The position numbers were made by a program, and so were the translations under genes. Under the pieces are notes generated by a model. It was not told the origin of the DNA, ran no database searches, and was given only the letters and a program-made list of their open reading frames with translations. Of a stretch of DNA of 64,000 nucleotides, positions 37,410 to 51,389 are shown piece by piece. The stretch lies in the NCBI GenBank assembly GCA_036874045.1, contig JAZBRI010000011.1:14650001-14714000 (forward strand), written 5' to 3'. Origin of the DNA: Cymodocea nodosa. Taxonomy: Eukaryota; Streptophyta; Magnoliopsida; Alismatales; Cymodoceaceae. Within the stretch, counting starts at the first letter, position 1. Each line of letters begins with the position of its first letter.

Positions 37410-40400
37410 GAAGGAAATTAAAAACCAGGCTGCCAATGACGATGTTGAACGACTCTACTCTCCCTTACGAGAGGAGAGAAGGGAGGAAGACGAGTTTTGT
37501 AGTTGATATCACAACCTCCGACGGCGACAGGGTGTGGGAAAGGAATTGAGGCTGTAGGGTAAAAACTGGCCGTTTGCTTTTACAAAGATGGGATGGAAAA
37601 TGAAAGAGTTGAGGTCTACGACGGTTCTCCTACCTCTCCTGTGCTGGACTCATCACGTTGACGTGTCGATGATGGCGAGGGACGTGCGATGTTTTGTTCT
37701 TTGGCGGCCTATCAAGGTCCTTAGACACGTGTTTGCCACCTCTAGTTTCGGTGGCGATAAGTGACACCACACCGTCTCGCTTCCTTTCTTGCGCCGAAGT
37801 GGTGCGGTGTCCACGCCCGCAGGAACAGCTTGTATGTCTCCGTGGTCTGACGCTCGTGTATCGAGAACATTCTCGTAAAATATTTACTGCATGCGAGAAC
37901 TTGATCTTATCTATCCATCTACGTATATATCATCATCATTATTGTTATACATCAAAGAAAACTTTTAGCAAGAAAGTAGATAGAGATGTAATAACTTATT
38001 TGTCAATTTTAGTATTAAACCTGAGTTTTTCGAAGAAAAATATATATTATAAAAGGCACAACGATCGAACTTAGCTTTTTTGATTCTTTTCTCATTTACA
38101 TTTTTTTTTTGTTCTTCTGCACTTCAATGTAAAACTTTTTGTCTCTTTGTAGTTTCAAAGATTAAAGGTTTTTTATCGATGCAATTTTTTATTTTTAAAA
38201 AAAAATTGGAAAGAGATATTTTGTTGACAACTTTTAAAAACGATCCATCTTATGGTAATAAAAAAGTATTTAAAACAAATGACAGAAAGATAATAAGAAC
38301 AACAATAGAGAAAATATTAGGAATGTGAAAGAATACGAGAGAAAGAAAAGTAAAGTAGAAAAAGAAGAAGAAGAAGATAAAGTGGAAACATATGATAAAA
38401 ATACGTTATCTACATGAAATACTTTATCAATTTTGCTTGTAATATTCATACGACGAAATCACCTAAACGCCTTACATGTAAAATAACGTTGGGACGAGGG
38501 AGGGACGCTGAGATGCGTTACGAAGAATTATATGAAATAAAGATTCCAGTAAAGGAATAATCATAACGTGAGATCTACAAAATCTGGTGTGGTCTTTCTT
38601 TTTCTTAAATTGTTTCAGTTTTTTTTTTTTTTTTTTTTAATATTAGATTTTACTATCATCAAAAGAGGGTGTAATAAATTGTTGATAGTAATAAAAAAAT
38701 ACTTTAAATTTACACAAAAGCGTTATTATTTTCAAAAAAATATTGCAATGATCCTATAAAATAGTTTTCGGTGTTCTGATCTGTCATCTCTGTAGCCCCA
38801 ACCAAAATTTGTTCGTATTCGATGAATTTTTTGCGATAATGATTGTATATAATGAATACCATTCTGAGAGGCATTTACGGACGAAGATTGAACAGGTAAC
38901 TCAAAACATAGTTTACAGATGATTATTGATATAATCATTTGATTTGGTTGACATAATTCCAAAACAGATTCGACAAAATGAAGGTGGAGGCGCACATGAT
39001 AACGAACGAAGACAAATATAGAATGAAAAATAGTTTTTATGTTTTGCCGACAAGTATGCTTAAAATAACGTCTTTTTCACTGGAAAATATCCTTTATTTT
39101 TACACTCAGATGGATGAAAATTTAAGGAAACACATTTTTCCTTAAATTTTTCGATGTACACTTTATACCGTCGCCGAAGATAAAAAACAAAACCTTGTGG
39201 TTAGTTTTTCTTCAACCATATATTATCATATTTTCATTTATGGTGATTTTCTTGACACAAACATCTCATTTCTTAGATGTGACATTGATTAAAAAAGATC
39301 TGTAGGGAGGTAAGTCAAAATTCCTCTTTCACGATACCATGAAAAACAACAACACGGTAACCATGAATCACGTTTATTGTGATTTTGTGGCGCAATGATA
39401 ACAGCTCCCAACATCTGTCTTTCCTTCGTGGCTCTTTTGCTTTCCTCACTTCTTTTGTGCCAGAACTCATAGTTTGTAATTTTTGTCCTTCAACGGTAAT
39501 TCCATAATTGAGATCTTTTATAATAATAAAAAATCTCTATCACAATCCTACCTACCATGAATCAAAATCAGACAAGTCAAAATTTTCGATCTCGATAGGT
39601 GCAGCTGTCATTCTAAATTATTTGTTCGTATTGACCGTAAATAATGGCGTTTTTTTTTTTTTTAAGATGCGGCAAATAATGCCGTCGATGAGCCTGACGT
39701 AGCAGCTCTTAAATAAGAGTATGGTTCCGATGACACGATATTCCAGTGAATTGATCTACATCCCACTGTGGAAAAGACAATCGAATATTTTGTAGAATTG
39801 TTGGATGTAATTTTTGGAATAATTGAGATCTAATTTGAATTATTGGTCTCTAACCTTATGGTTCAGGAAAAGGTTTAGCAATGGAGATTTTTTTTTTTTT
39901 ACTTTTGCCATTTTGATATAAAAGTTGATTTATTGAAGGAAGGCCCGCATCAGCAGCCATCCCAAGGTAGAAAAGAAATTTCTATTTTATCAGATGAAAT
40001 GAAAAAACCCAAGTCTGATTCAATATTAGTTATTACCGAACCCTGAATCGAAGGAGGGATTCAACGGTAATGTCCAATTGGCATCGTCAATGCAAGCACA
40101 CAATGATGGTGTTTTCAAGAATAAGAGCGAAGACGATCTAACTGATTGATTCAAGCACATCAGCGTCGGGTTAATGTTTATAAAACAGGAAAAAATAATC
40201 AGCGAATCATTTGATATGTTAATTTTAAATTCGACGTCTAACTGTGAAAATATTTTTGTACGCACCTGAGAATTCGTCGAACAATGGCATCTACAGTTGT
40301 TGCTGCTGTTTAACAGTGTTTATGAAAAAAGCTGACGAGGGTGGGGTGTATTGGGATCTCGGAATGTGACAGACACGTACCAAGATGGGCTAGTGATGCA

Positions 40401-42600
40401 TTTCCAATACAATAAAAAAGGAGACCCATCTCGTTGGGTTGTGGGTTCTCTGAGCTGGTTTAATTAAAAAGGTTAACAACTGGTTCAGAGAATGGGGTCT
40501 ACAGTTTTCAAGGAGTTTAGCAGTTACGCGCTTGTGCTGGATTTCTATTTGAATGCCATGTGCTCACAATGATAGACCAAGACTGGTCCGTCTGTTGTGT
40601 TGTTTGCTTTCTTTGCAGTGGTTACAAATCTGTCGCTGTTCTCTCCACTTCCTCCTCCGTTTCTGTTACTTTTTCTCTTCTCATACACACGAACACCTTC
40701 CACGAGCAAAAATTTGGCATGATTTGGTGAGATTTACTTCCGTCGAAAGTCGATTTAAGATGCGACCTTCTTCACGCGTCGAAAATTTGATGACAATCGA
40801 ATTAGATTAGGTTGAACACATGAAATAACAGTATTGCTTCGGAACGTGCGTATTAATGAATGGAAGGACCCAAGGCTTTGGTGTCCCAGAGCAAGCGAGG
40901 AGGAGCAAGGAAAGGAGGAGACTTTTCAGGGCAGGGTGGCCTGTGGCCTTTACATAGAAAGCAAATGCGTGGGTTGGGGGAGAAAGAAGAGGTGAACATG
41001 CAGGTCGAGAGAAATGCCAAAGGAGGACGATGGGCATGCCCTCCCATGTGCATGAATGAAGGAGTGATGTTGGCCTCGCTTTACTTTGCTTTGCTCTGCT
41101 CTGCTCTGCTGCTTGGGCACATCTACACATCACATGGCGATGGGCAGATGCAGATGCGGGCCATCTGTTCTGGCAGGTGGGAAAAGCTCTTCAAATCTGC
41201 CGGTGCGGATTATTGCGTTCTTCTCATCCGGTATTCGTCCTTTTCCTCCTTTCCATCTCTCTCGCCCTGGTGATGGGTGCGGCTGCTCTCGGCCGATTGG
41301 GTTCGGACTTCGGAGTGGTGGTGGTACGGATTTTTATAATAGTTCTGAACAGATGCACGTGAAATCCAAATTTCTCCGATTTGCGAAGGGGCCATGGACT
41401 CTCGTCTCCAACAACTTTGGATTCAAAAATAAAAATTCCTAAGATCGATCGATGGTAAATTATCACAATCAACGGTCGGATTGGTAGTTGCTGCCTATAG
41501 ATCCGATTAATGTCGTCGCTAAAATCTTTAAACCCAATAATGGATCAATTTACTTCCGTCACAGTTCAATTAATTATCAAATTATGCAGTAATACAATAC
41601 CAAATTTCAAATATTAGATACTTAATTTCAATACAAACACACTACCAATCCTGATGCCGCTTATTGAATGTATCCCGAAGACTAACACCACCAAAATTTG
41701 CTCCCAATAAAAATCCATTTCCAATGAATTATTGCAACAATACAAGTACAACGCGCGTGCGAATTACACGTCATATGTTTTGAAGGATGAAAATTAAAAT
41801 ACAAGGTAATTTATAAATTCGAGCGTTAAATACAAAATTTAATTTAAGAGACTTGATGATAGAGCTTGAAGTTATAATATGTAAATAAATATCATTGGTC
41901 AATTTTATCGGTGAAACTTTTTAGCTCTACATTACATAACACACTTCCTTAATGATAATGGCACAGATTGCTAAGCTGCTGAATTAACTGATATAACACG
42001 CCTTTTTGGCAATTTTGTTCTGCTATGAGCATAGAAATCTCATTTGCTATGGTCATTGAGCATTTCTAAGAAAGTGCATGAAAGGAAACCAAAAAATAGG
42101 AAAGGTGGGTTTTTTCTTTGTACCTTTAATTCCCTCCACCGTTGAACAAACTTTTCCCTAAATGAAGAGATTAACTAAATACGCCAGAGGGAGATCCACG
42201 CAATGCACTTTTGAATGGCTCCAAGTCCAGGTAAGCAAACCAGCATTCTCACTTCATCTGTTAACCATACTTTATTCTCCTGTTGAAAGGAAATTCTATC
42301 TTCTACATTCGGCTTGAAATATCTAGCGTCTGGGACTATGAGCCATAACTGATTAAACTTGAAAGATGGGTTTGGGATTGCAGATATGTCACAGGTTTCC
42401 AGTTCTTTTCATCAACCAGGATAACAGGTGGTCAACAACCAAAGCAAAAAATACAAGGAACACCCCGTCATTAATAGGTGTTGGCTGCTACAAAATTTTC
42501 CATACAGAATTTCATGAAATTCTATGTAACTGTTAGAAGTTGGGTGGTTAGAATGCAGGCAGTGTGCAGCAACAGCACCACGTACAACGCATTGCCATTG
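37410..42600. other. Intergenic region
   Basis: About 5.2 kb with no supported gene. The left end is the HIPP promoter. The rest is AT-rich with T runs near 38621-38638 and 39651-39663. Open frames at 37694-38074 and 40553-41440 lack recognisable domains. The right end holds the likely 3' UTR of the zinc-finger gene. Confidence 0.45.
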
Positions 42601-45005
42601 CTATCCCTTGGAGTCAGCAGAGGCAACAGGTCCTCTTTTGTTCCGTAAAGATCGAGGGACGAACGTCAGCGCCCTTGTATGACGGCGTCCAAAACTGATG
42701 GATGCTGGTGTAGAATCTGAGGTGCATAGCTTCGAGACTGCTGAGGCAAGCTCATCCACCTTTTGTTCCACTTCCATGTCCATCTCCCTCACCTCCTCCC
42801 TCTCGTTGGCCATCTTTTTTTGTTGGTATTTCTGGTATTGTTGTTGCATAGAATTTTCTTGCACATCAATGTTCATACTCCCCTTCACCTTTTCTCCTTG
42901 CCTGTAACTTTGTTTACCACGGTGTTTCTGACGGTCTTGCTTTGATGGACGTGATTTTTTGAAGAACTCAAATGAAGCAGGGAACTTGTGCTTGTCAACA
43001 AGATGTTGTTGTCGGCTTTTATGGCTCTTGAATTTCATTCCACAGCCTTCAACCAAACATTCGTACTGTTTTAATCAAGGTAATAACAACAATTAATATC
43101 TTCTTTTTAGAAATCACAACAATTAATATCTTAATCCTGCAATGTAAGGCCAACGATACTGTTTCAATCCATGCACGAGAAAAAATTAACAACGAAATGG
43201 ATAGCAAGATCCTTGATAAAATGGAATTACTCTTCATATGGGGCAGGAGTTCATACCGCAACACAAGCAAAAGGCAGACATCATTTATCGTACCAAAAGG
43301 GATAACACAGCTGCCCAGCAGACAGTTATAACAAAAGGGATTATGTTGAAATCTCTTTAAACAGCCGTTTCTTTTTCTTTTCTTAGAACAAAACATAATG
43401 AATCACTACAAAGGACAAGAAGACACAAAAAAATTTTAAACAAAAAAAGAAGAAAAATTACATATCAAATAAAAGCACCCTCTCTCACTTTGATATAAGA
43501 GAGTTTACCAGTAAATTCACTTCAGTCCACTCTGGATTTGACCCTAAATTCTAAAATATAACTTTATTGTGCAGCTTCCAAATAGACCATTTGAATAAAA
43601 GCATGTATGGTCAGAAGTACTCGATGTTGTTGCCTCACTTTTCTATAGGAAATTTTTTCAGGTGGTGATGTAGTTGTGAGATTTTTTCTACAGGAAATCT
43701 TAGTTTAAAAAATCACCACAAGCAGATGCACAAGCTATCCTAAGATGAATTGCTAATGGTCCATATCATCTATAAAATGGCAACTTCCACCACGTGTGGA
43801 GTGGCTTCTTTCATTGAAAAGGTTTAATCACCAAAAATATATGCTTGATAATCTATAATGAAGAAATGAGAAACCTTTCAGTGTAAAATAGAACCCTTCA
43901 GTAAATCAATCAACTAGATATGTGATGCACAACAAGAATGTGTTGTACAAATTTCAGGCGGAGAACAAGTTACCATAGGAAATCCACGTGCAACTTTTGC
44001 TTTGAAGAAAGAATCGTGAGTTTCTGAAACATGTATACTTAACAAACGTGATGTAGGGTAAACTCTCGAGCACACAGAACAAGCAGCTGTATGTCGTGCA
44101 TGGTAGTGTTCTTCAAAATCGTCCAGTGACTTCAAGTGTGCCCCACAGCCAACAATTGGACAGAAAACATTCCTGTAAGAGGGAGGAACAAATCAATCAT
44201 TGATCTCAGGACACAAACAAGCATATTTGCAGATGCTGCTAATTTATTATTTTCAATTGCTAATTGCGCATAATGGTAGCTTAAAACGGAAGGAGTCTTA
44301 ACATGATACTGAATAAAACTAAAACCCAATACAGTAATAAAAAAACACAACTATTAAATACAATTTGTAAATTATAAACAGAGGAAGCTTCACAGGAGAA
44401 CATAGATATTGGAAGCATTATGTACAGAATAGATTTTTTCCACCTCATGCCCTGGATTCTAAGATGGATGTCAATATTTTCACGCACAAAGTACCTGACA
44501 CCCTTCCTTGACATCATAATTATGTCACAAAATTCCATCCCAAAAGTACAACGTCAAATGGAACTCTAAACTTGTCAAGAGAGGTTTCTAATCGAACCAT
44601 AGGGGCAAGGTCAGCAGTATCATATCAGTGAGAATCGAAGCAAACTCAAGCACACTAGCATGGGAAACAACAACATCTAGAAGAAGGCACATACATTTCA
44701 TTAAAATCGCCTTCCATGTCCTCGAGTCGATCGTACCCATCGTCGACCAGATCAAGAGCGACCTGAAAGAAGCAAATGCCATTGAATCACTCCTTTTCCC
44801 TTTCGGTACACGTCGGAAAGGCAAACAAAAAAACCGAAGCGTGAGGGTGCTCTCCTTCCCGGGGTTGAAGTGTGGATCTCGAGTGCTGCCTACTACCTAC
44901 CTGCTTTGCGAGGAGCTCGCGCTCTATTCTCCCCGCGTCGAAAAAGGGATCATGAGGTGCGAAGCTCCGGCGAACGGCAATCCAGTAGGGGAACCCTATG
45001 TCCAT
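42601..45005 (-). CDS. C2H2 zinc-finger protein, ZNF511-like
   Basis: Four exons (44901-45005, 44695-44762, 43974-44172, 42601-43065) join in phase to 278 residues. The N-terminus has FPYWIAVRRSFAPHDPFF and ERELLAKQVALDL, shared with ZNF511-type proteins. Three C2H2 fingers follow: Cys62/Cys67 with His80/His85; Cys89/Cys92 with His105/His110; Cys127/Cys132 with His145/His150. Next is KFPASFEFFKKSRPSKQDRQ, the family's best-conserved block. A Gln/Glu/Lys-rich region and a basic tail (ALTFVPRSLRNKR) end the protein. It is likely a nuclear nucleic-acid-binding protein; the plant role is not established. Intron 2 (522 bases) and intron 3 (about 0.9 kb) are AT-rich with ordinary splice sites. The ATG at 45005 is supported by the conserved N-terminus. 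Confidence 0.88.
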
Positions 45006-45100
45006 CGGCTCTGCTTCTTCGCCGGCCCTCCCTTCAACGGTCGCCAGTCCACCACCGCTGCACGTGTGCCTCGGTCATCAATCTCCTTTTATCTAGGACA

Positions 45101-45202
45101 GGACGGATCCGCAGCCCGTATAACCCGACCAATCCAGCCCGTTTCATTAAGAGGACAGTCCGCGGCCCGTCTAACCCGGCCTATCCAGTTCGTTTCATTT
45201 AA
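45101..45202. repeat. Two-copy GC-rich tandem repeat in the ZNF511-like promoter
   Basis: Units at 45101-45150 and 45153-45202 share GGACxG, CCGCxGCCCGT, TAACCCGxCC, ATCCAG and CGTTTCATT. They lie about 100-200 bases upstream of the zinc-finger ATG. Confidence 0.65.
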
Positions 45203-48200
45203 AAGGCCGAGGCTTAGGTCGTCTGGTACGGCCCCATTTTGATCCCGATCCGGCACAGCAACAACCTCAAGTCCGAATCCAACCCTTATTCGGCACCGAA
45301 TAAGCCCTGTAGTGCAGCTTGGTTTGAGTCCCTTTTTTTAATAATCCCGGAACAACAAATTTTTGTTGACTACCTTTTATAATAATTTTGTAATTACTTT
45401 TGCATGGTCATAAGTTATTTTCCTTAATTTTATAATCATGAGTTCTCCGCCAGCTACCGAACCGTAAGGAGGGAATTGGCGCAGAAAAACGAAGAAAAGA
45501 AGTCTTAAAAAAATCAACTTTCTTTGACCAACTAAAATAATTGTGTTTTGCCAATGTCGGGAAATAAAAGTAAAGTAGATGAAAATAATCTGAAATGTTC
45601 AAATTCAAGTTCCGTGGGATTTCCCGTAATCTCTAATTAAGTGGTTTGATATTGTACTTGATCTGTAACTTTTTTATCCGCTTGTCTAGCGGGCAAAGAG
45701 ACGAACATTATTTTGATGATATATTCTATTGCATAATTACATCTATATCATTAATATTAATATTCTAAATTATTAACATATTTGACAATATTAATATGAT
45801 TATTATTATAACGACATTATACAATGAACTAACTATAATATAATAAGCATACATAAATTAGTTATTCGTTCTTTTCTAATGTTAAAAATAATATAACACA
45901 ATATATTGATACTAATTTGATATTTATATAAGGTTAATATTATTATAAAAATAAATATAACTATTTACTAATATAATGTTATTGGTAGCCAAAAATAGTA
46001 TAAATAAACTAATTATTTTGACATCGTTAAGGTCAATAATTTAATCACTTTAATATTATTATGATATTAATGTTAATATATTTTTATAAAAGCACTATAT
46101 ATTTTACCCTAAAACTATATTTCTATTCTTATGTTATGTTATGCTATTTTCTTAAGATATGTCTATTGTCTAACTCGATTTAAAACATTTTTAATTATTT
46201 TGACTTTTTCCGATTTTTAAATTTACTCTCCTCCCAATTTCGTGTGCACAAAGAAGTTATTAGAAACAAGTTTTCAACTTTCTTAAGTTATGACCAACAT
46301 TTTTCAACTTTTAGTCATACATACGTTGTGATGATTTATAATAATAAAAAGGTAAAAAATAAAAATGTAAGTCGGTGATTATGAAAACACTTATCTACCT
46401 TTCTGACAATTATCCACCGATGGGTTAAGTTGGCGTCTCGGTCCTCTTGAGTTTTCTTCGCGCGGAAGGATCGAGTGTGGAGAAGAAGAGAGGAATTTGT
46501 GGTAAAATTGCATGTTGGTTCATCAAGCAAGTAATTTTACTATTTATTCTTCAAAATTACATTTTATTGGTTATAGCATGATTATCATGATCTATGCATT
46601 ATTTATGGCATATTTTCTGCATTCCATTGTTGATCTTGATCTTGAAAAATTTCATGCATATATGTTGATTATTGTATATTCATTTAGAATATTACATATA
46701 CATTGATTTACACATAGAAATCATAATTATGACATATGTTGTTGATTAATGCTATGCTTGACTTGACATTTGTTTCCACCTTTTATGTATTTTATGACAT
46801 TACTATATGCATTTGACTATGACTATTAAAAGATTTATCCATGTACATATGTTGCATGGATGAGAAATGTTATCATTGATTATTATGCATAACAATAGTG
46901 ATTTGAGGCTAATTATGATGTTTTATACATGATTGATGGATTGATTTGGTTACGTATAAATCCAACCACAAGAGATCAAATTGTAGTATTGGATACACAA
47001 TTAAGATTAGATATTCTTGACCTTGTTTTTGGAGTTGAAAGTGATTGTATACTTTATTTACAAAGAATATGTAACATATAGATTTTTTTCGTGAAGGTCA
47101 AATACGACTATAGCTAAATATGTAAAATATAAACATATATAAAATTTTGTTGGCCTATGTGTATAATTGTTCTTCATAGTATATGTCTTGTGTTGTGTGT
47201 TCGCATTCATTACCGACCCTTTAGCATTTTATTTCATACACGATTCATTTATAGTAAAATTTCTTATTGGGCGTTAGCTCATGTTTGTGATTTATCTCTT
47301 TTCAAGCGATCAAGAGGGCTACCAAATCAGGCGTGAGCAAGAGAAGACATTGTAGTGTAGCTGTTTAAGTTACAACAACCTTTATTATTATTCTCTTATG
47401 AATATTTTTAGAGGTTATGTGATATGTGATAAAATTGTATATCATGTATTACATCGTAGATATCTTTTTGGTTGTATGTATTGTTGAAATGATTTATGAT
47501 ATAGTTATGAATGGCTGATTTCATTTTAATGTTGGTGTTTATTTTGTTTTTGGATACCTATGATGAATTTATTTTAGTTAATAGGTTATATCTCTCTAAT
47601 AGTTATCTGTAATATTAGAAATGAATGATTTTCACACCTTTTTTTTATTTTATTTTTATTACATGATTTATTCTCTTTAATATTATAGCGATTAGTATTA
47701 TTTTCTTGAGTATGCATGACATACGTAACGTGATATATAGTCAATTCAATTGAGTTTGAAAATTAATGATAACTATATATAAAAAGGAAATTATCATATG
47801 TACTATAAAAAAATTACGGAATTTTAAAATACCACCGGATTTTTTAAAATGTATATCACCATACTACTTTCTAGTTTTATATATGTAATTGAGTTAAATA
47901 TAGGAGTTAAAAGTAACAAATTTCACTTAATGTTGTTAGTTTTAAAGGTTAAAAGATATTTTTGTAATTTTCCACTTCTTTCTTTCATCATCTTATCAAA
48001 TTAATGGTAGTAGCTACCTCGTGTTTCTTTGAGATAACATTCGTACTCTTCATCTTCAACGCTACTTCATATTTTTCTTCCCAAAGATCAAACTTCTTCT
48101 TGGCATTTGCTTTACACTTTTTGCATCATTTGAGTTGAGATTTCACCATCTTTGGAAGAAAAAAAACAAGAACAGCAAGAATAGAGGAAGGTATCTATCT

Positions 48201-48760
48201 TTGTTTTGCATGCACTTGATTTGATTAGAACAATAGGCTACGAAGGACTGTAGCAACTAATTTAAGGTTTTGTTGGATTTAGTGTCCAAGGAAAGCGACG
48301 GGAGATTGAAAATTCGATGTAAAAACGAGTGTGAGTTCATCATTTTAATTAACTAAGATATGTGTGACTGCAACCAAAAAGTAATCATGATAATATTGGG
48401 ATATTTTAAATATATAGTACTTCAATAATATTCCTGAAATTTAATGTACTTTATGTCGTATATACGCACGCATGAAATTTCTTCCATACATAAGATCACC
48501 AAGAAGTCCTGCTGTTGTTGGGAAGTGGGGTTCTAGCATTGGTCTGATCGCATTCTTTTATATGCAGGAAATTAACAGATCATATGTGCATGAGATCATA
48601 ACGGAAATTTTCATTGATGAGGAAAGACCATATGTATGATTCAGTCGTTGTCCAACATATCTTCGTACAAATAATGAAAACCCAAATCCTCATGGATAAG
48701 CCAAAGCTAATTACTTCCATGCATGATCCAAGCAGAGGCCATCGACGAACGAAGCTGTAG
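45203..48760. other. Very AT-rich intergenic region
   Basis: About 3.5 kb, extremely AT-rich between 45700 and 47800, with no supported gene or RNA. The last few hundred bases are probably the 3' UTR of the NF-YC gene. Confidence 0.5.
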
Positions 48761-49489
48761 TTAAGAACCAGCAGTGGTGCTTGGGTGGTGGTGCTGGTGC
48801 CCAACGGCATACCCTTGCTCGTCCGCATCACCACCGGCGCCAAAGGCTCCGGCCATCCCATCGTCCACGATTCCCTGCTGTTGCTGCTGCTGCCCGTGCC
48901 ACATCGGCTGCCATTGCTGCTGGTGTTGTTGGTCGACGTACACAGCCGGGTCCATCGCCGGTTGCCCCATCATCATGGACGGGTAGTAGTACGGCAAGCC
49001 CGCGGCCGTGGGGCCGCCGTCGCCGCTGGTGCCGGCGACCGTGTTGGGTCCACCCACCAACCCCAACCCTTCCTCTTTGATCTCGTCTCTTGGCACGATG
49101 TCGACCAGGAAGTCAAATATGTCTGTCCTGGCTATCGCCGCGGCAATGTCATTCTTCTGCAGCGTCCTCCGCTTGTTCTCCTCGGCGTGGAGCCAGGAGC
49201 GGATGGTGAGCTCGAGTATGAAGAGTTCGCAGGCCTTGGCGAAAAGGATGGGCGCTTCGGCAGAGATCATCCTCACGTCCTCGTCGGCCTTCATGATCTT
49301 CTTGATGCGGGCAAGTGGGAGCTGGTGGTTCTTGAAGTCGTTGGCGAGCTCGATCTCCTGCCGTTGGTAGCTCCAGAACATCTGGAGCTGCTGTTGCTGC
49401 TGCTGCTGGAGGAGGTTTTTGAAGGAAGCGTGTGGGTACGGCGGCGCCGACGTCACCGGTGGTGGTGGTGGTTGCTCCTGGTTCTCCAT
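48761..49489 (-). CDS. NF-YC: NF-YC transcription factor subunit
   Basis: A single coding exon of 242 residues from the ATG at 49489. A reading that starts three codons earlier would begin at TTG and is not needed. Residues 1-50 are Pro- and Gln-rich (seven Gln at 28-34) and include [11 protein letters not shown]. The histone-fold domain runs from about 57 to 133 ([67 protein letters not shown]) and keeps the residues used to pair with NF-YB. The C-terminal tail is rich in Gly, Gln, Met and His. NF-YC with NF-YB and NF-YA binds CCAAT boxes; plant members also work with CONSTANS in flowering and in abscisic-acid responses. It resembles the NF-YC2/3/9 group. A CCAG acceptor near 49516 suggests an intron in the 5' UTR. 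Confidence 0.95.
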   Translation of the reverse strand: MENQEQPPPPPVTSAPPYPHASFKNLLQQQQQQQLQMFWSYQRQEIELANDFKNHQLPLARIKKIMKADEDVRMISAEAPILFAKACELFILELTIRSWLHAEENKRRTLQKNDIAAAIARTDIFDFLVDIVPRDEIKEEGLGLVGGPNTVAGTSGDGGPTAAGLPYYYPSMMMGQPAMDPAVYVDQQHQQQWQPMWHGQQQQQQGIVDDGMAGAFGAGGDADEQGYAVGHQHHHPSTTAGS

Positions 49490-50159
49490 GTCGGACAACT
49501 GGTGGTGATACGGTGGCCTGGCAAATTTATTCAGGTGGATGGGTTAAAGAATGAGCCAAAGCTAGTAGTGATCCACACGCATTCTTGTCATGGAGTAGTA
49601 AAATAACAAAAGCAGGAAGTGGATTCCATGGCTTTTGGGAGTGAGTAGTCTCCCTTTATCTGTCGCTGCTGATGGGAAGGAATGGTATCAGATTCTCGGA
49701 TTCCGAAATGGGTACTACTTGGTTTTCAAACCTAGGTATGAACCAAGGAAGCTCTATGCGTACTGTGAGAGATGATGGGGTACGATGCTAAGCAACGAGA
49801 TAAAGAAAGAAAGCAAGAACCGAAGAAGATGGTGGTGGAGGATGAAATCCAAAAGCCAGGCATGGGAATTCTAAAGAGATTGGATGGAAAAGGAAGAAAC
49901 CAGGAAAGAAGATAAGGTGTGGATTTAGATGGAAGCTGGAATGCCACACAAGGGTAGTGAGCCTTATCCCTCGCCCTTCCGAAAATGATATGTTTGAAAT
50001 TTAATTATAGATTAGTGATCGACAGTTCAACAACAACATGTAATTAAGAGCCCTTTTCTTTGTAATATTAATTTTCAGATTTGTCAAAAAAATTCAAATA
50101 TCAATTGGAAGTTACCTTAATCCTTATTAAAATTCAATTTTTATCTTCTCGAGATGTTC
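49490..50159. other. 5' region of the NF-YC gene
   Basis: Probably the 5' UTR, a leader intron and the promoter of NF-YC. No separate gene is seen. Confidence 0.4.
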
Positions 50160-50174
50160 CGTCGAAATATAAAA

Positions 50175-50305
50175 TGGGCCCCGCCCCACCACGTATGGGC
50201 TAATTAGGTCCTTCCCTGAGACAGCAACGACACTGGGCCCACTTGGACAATTATAAATAGATCCACCGATTCGCGAATGGGTTAACCGATGAGTCCAAAA
50301 CCCTA
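50175..50305 (+). promoter_or_regulatory. Orphan promoter-like cluster (site II, TATA, telo-box)
   Basis: In plus orientation: TGGGCC (50175), TGGGCT (50196), TGGGCC (50234), TATAAATA (50252-50259) and AAACCCTA (50298-50305). Site II elements with a telo-box are typical of plant promoters for growth and translation genes. No reading frame follows within several hundred bases, so it may be the relic of a lost gene, or an upstream start for a non-coding transcript. Confidence 0.35.
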
Positions 50306-51389
50306 CGAGTTTGTTTTATTTATTATTATTATTATTATTCTTTTCGACCAGTTTGTCTTGATTGAAAGGCGATGATTTTGATTTCGAAGCAACAAATTTA
50401 ATAACGATTACGGTTATTTACGCCGCGAAAATGAAAACTACGTTATGTCCCTGCTTGCCGTTGATTTTATCATAAGCTGAGGAAATAACTTAGCATAGAA
50501 ATACATCGATCTGTCCTGGTTATTTCAGCCGACTTTTCATGGAAGCTTTTAATATCTATGATAATTTAGTTAAATAAGTATTTATTCTGATGTGACTGAA
50601 TTGTAGTCATCTGATATTATTAAATCCTATATTTTATACTTCTCTATGGAAATTTACTGCAAAAGTTTATTAATTTACATATATGTATATATATTTATTT
50701 TGCATTTTGATATCGATAGCGTCTTTTTCCCGAACTTGAAATTTTCTTCTTATGTAAATTTTACACGAGAGAAAGTGAGAGATCAAATTTGATTTTTGTC
50801 CTTGAAGTTTGACTCAAAATTTCTGGTAAATTGTAGATCGAAATCTTCACAGAAACCTACTCCATGTTACTGGAATCAGTGAGAACGTTTCAATAAGACC
50901 TTGATCGGGGGCATCTAAACGATTGAGAAGGGTATGAACATCCAAAGGTATTACTCTGGTTTGGAAGAGAAATGTCAAAGTATTGACACATGATTTTTCC
51001 AAGAAACAACCTAAAAGTTGGTTTGATTTTTGAACCATTAATATATCTACTAATTCCAGACTTTTACTTAACGAAGGTTCTTATAGTTCGAGCTGTTAGC
51101 TTAATTTTAATGTTTTGAACTAATTCACTTACTCTATTTATCAAAGCATGAGAATCTATACTCATTTTCATTTACATACCTCTAAAGGTCCAATGGAAGC
51201 ATGTATACACTTAACACACTTTTGTCAATGCAAGAATAATCCACCACCTGCGGAAGCAGCAAGTGATGATAAGGTCTGATTCTTCAGCCGAAATGTCGTC
51301 GAAGTACCAAGCAATCATACAGGGGTTGAAGGGAGAAATGATTTTAGGATGGGTCATTATATTTATTAAAAAAAAGAAGCAAAACCCTT

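Noticed and set aside
44628..45242. A 204-codon plus-strand frame over the start of the zinc-finger gene
   Set aside because: It crosses two exons, an intron and the promoter of the minus-strand gene, which has clear conserved motifs. The plus-strand translation has none.
49490..49498. NF-YC start three codons upstream of the ATG
   Set aside because: The codon there is TTG, not ATG. The first ATG (49489) gives the expected N-terminus.
48785..49606. A 273-codon open frame opposite the NF-YC gene
   Set aside because: It is the antisense shadow of a GC-rich coding exon. Its Val/Leu/His-rich repeats mirror NF-YC Gln, Asp and Met codons, and it has no domain.
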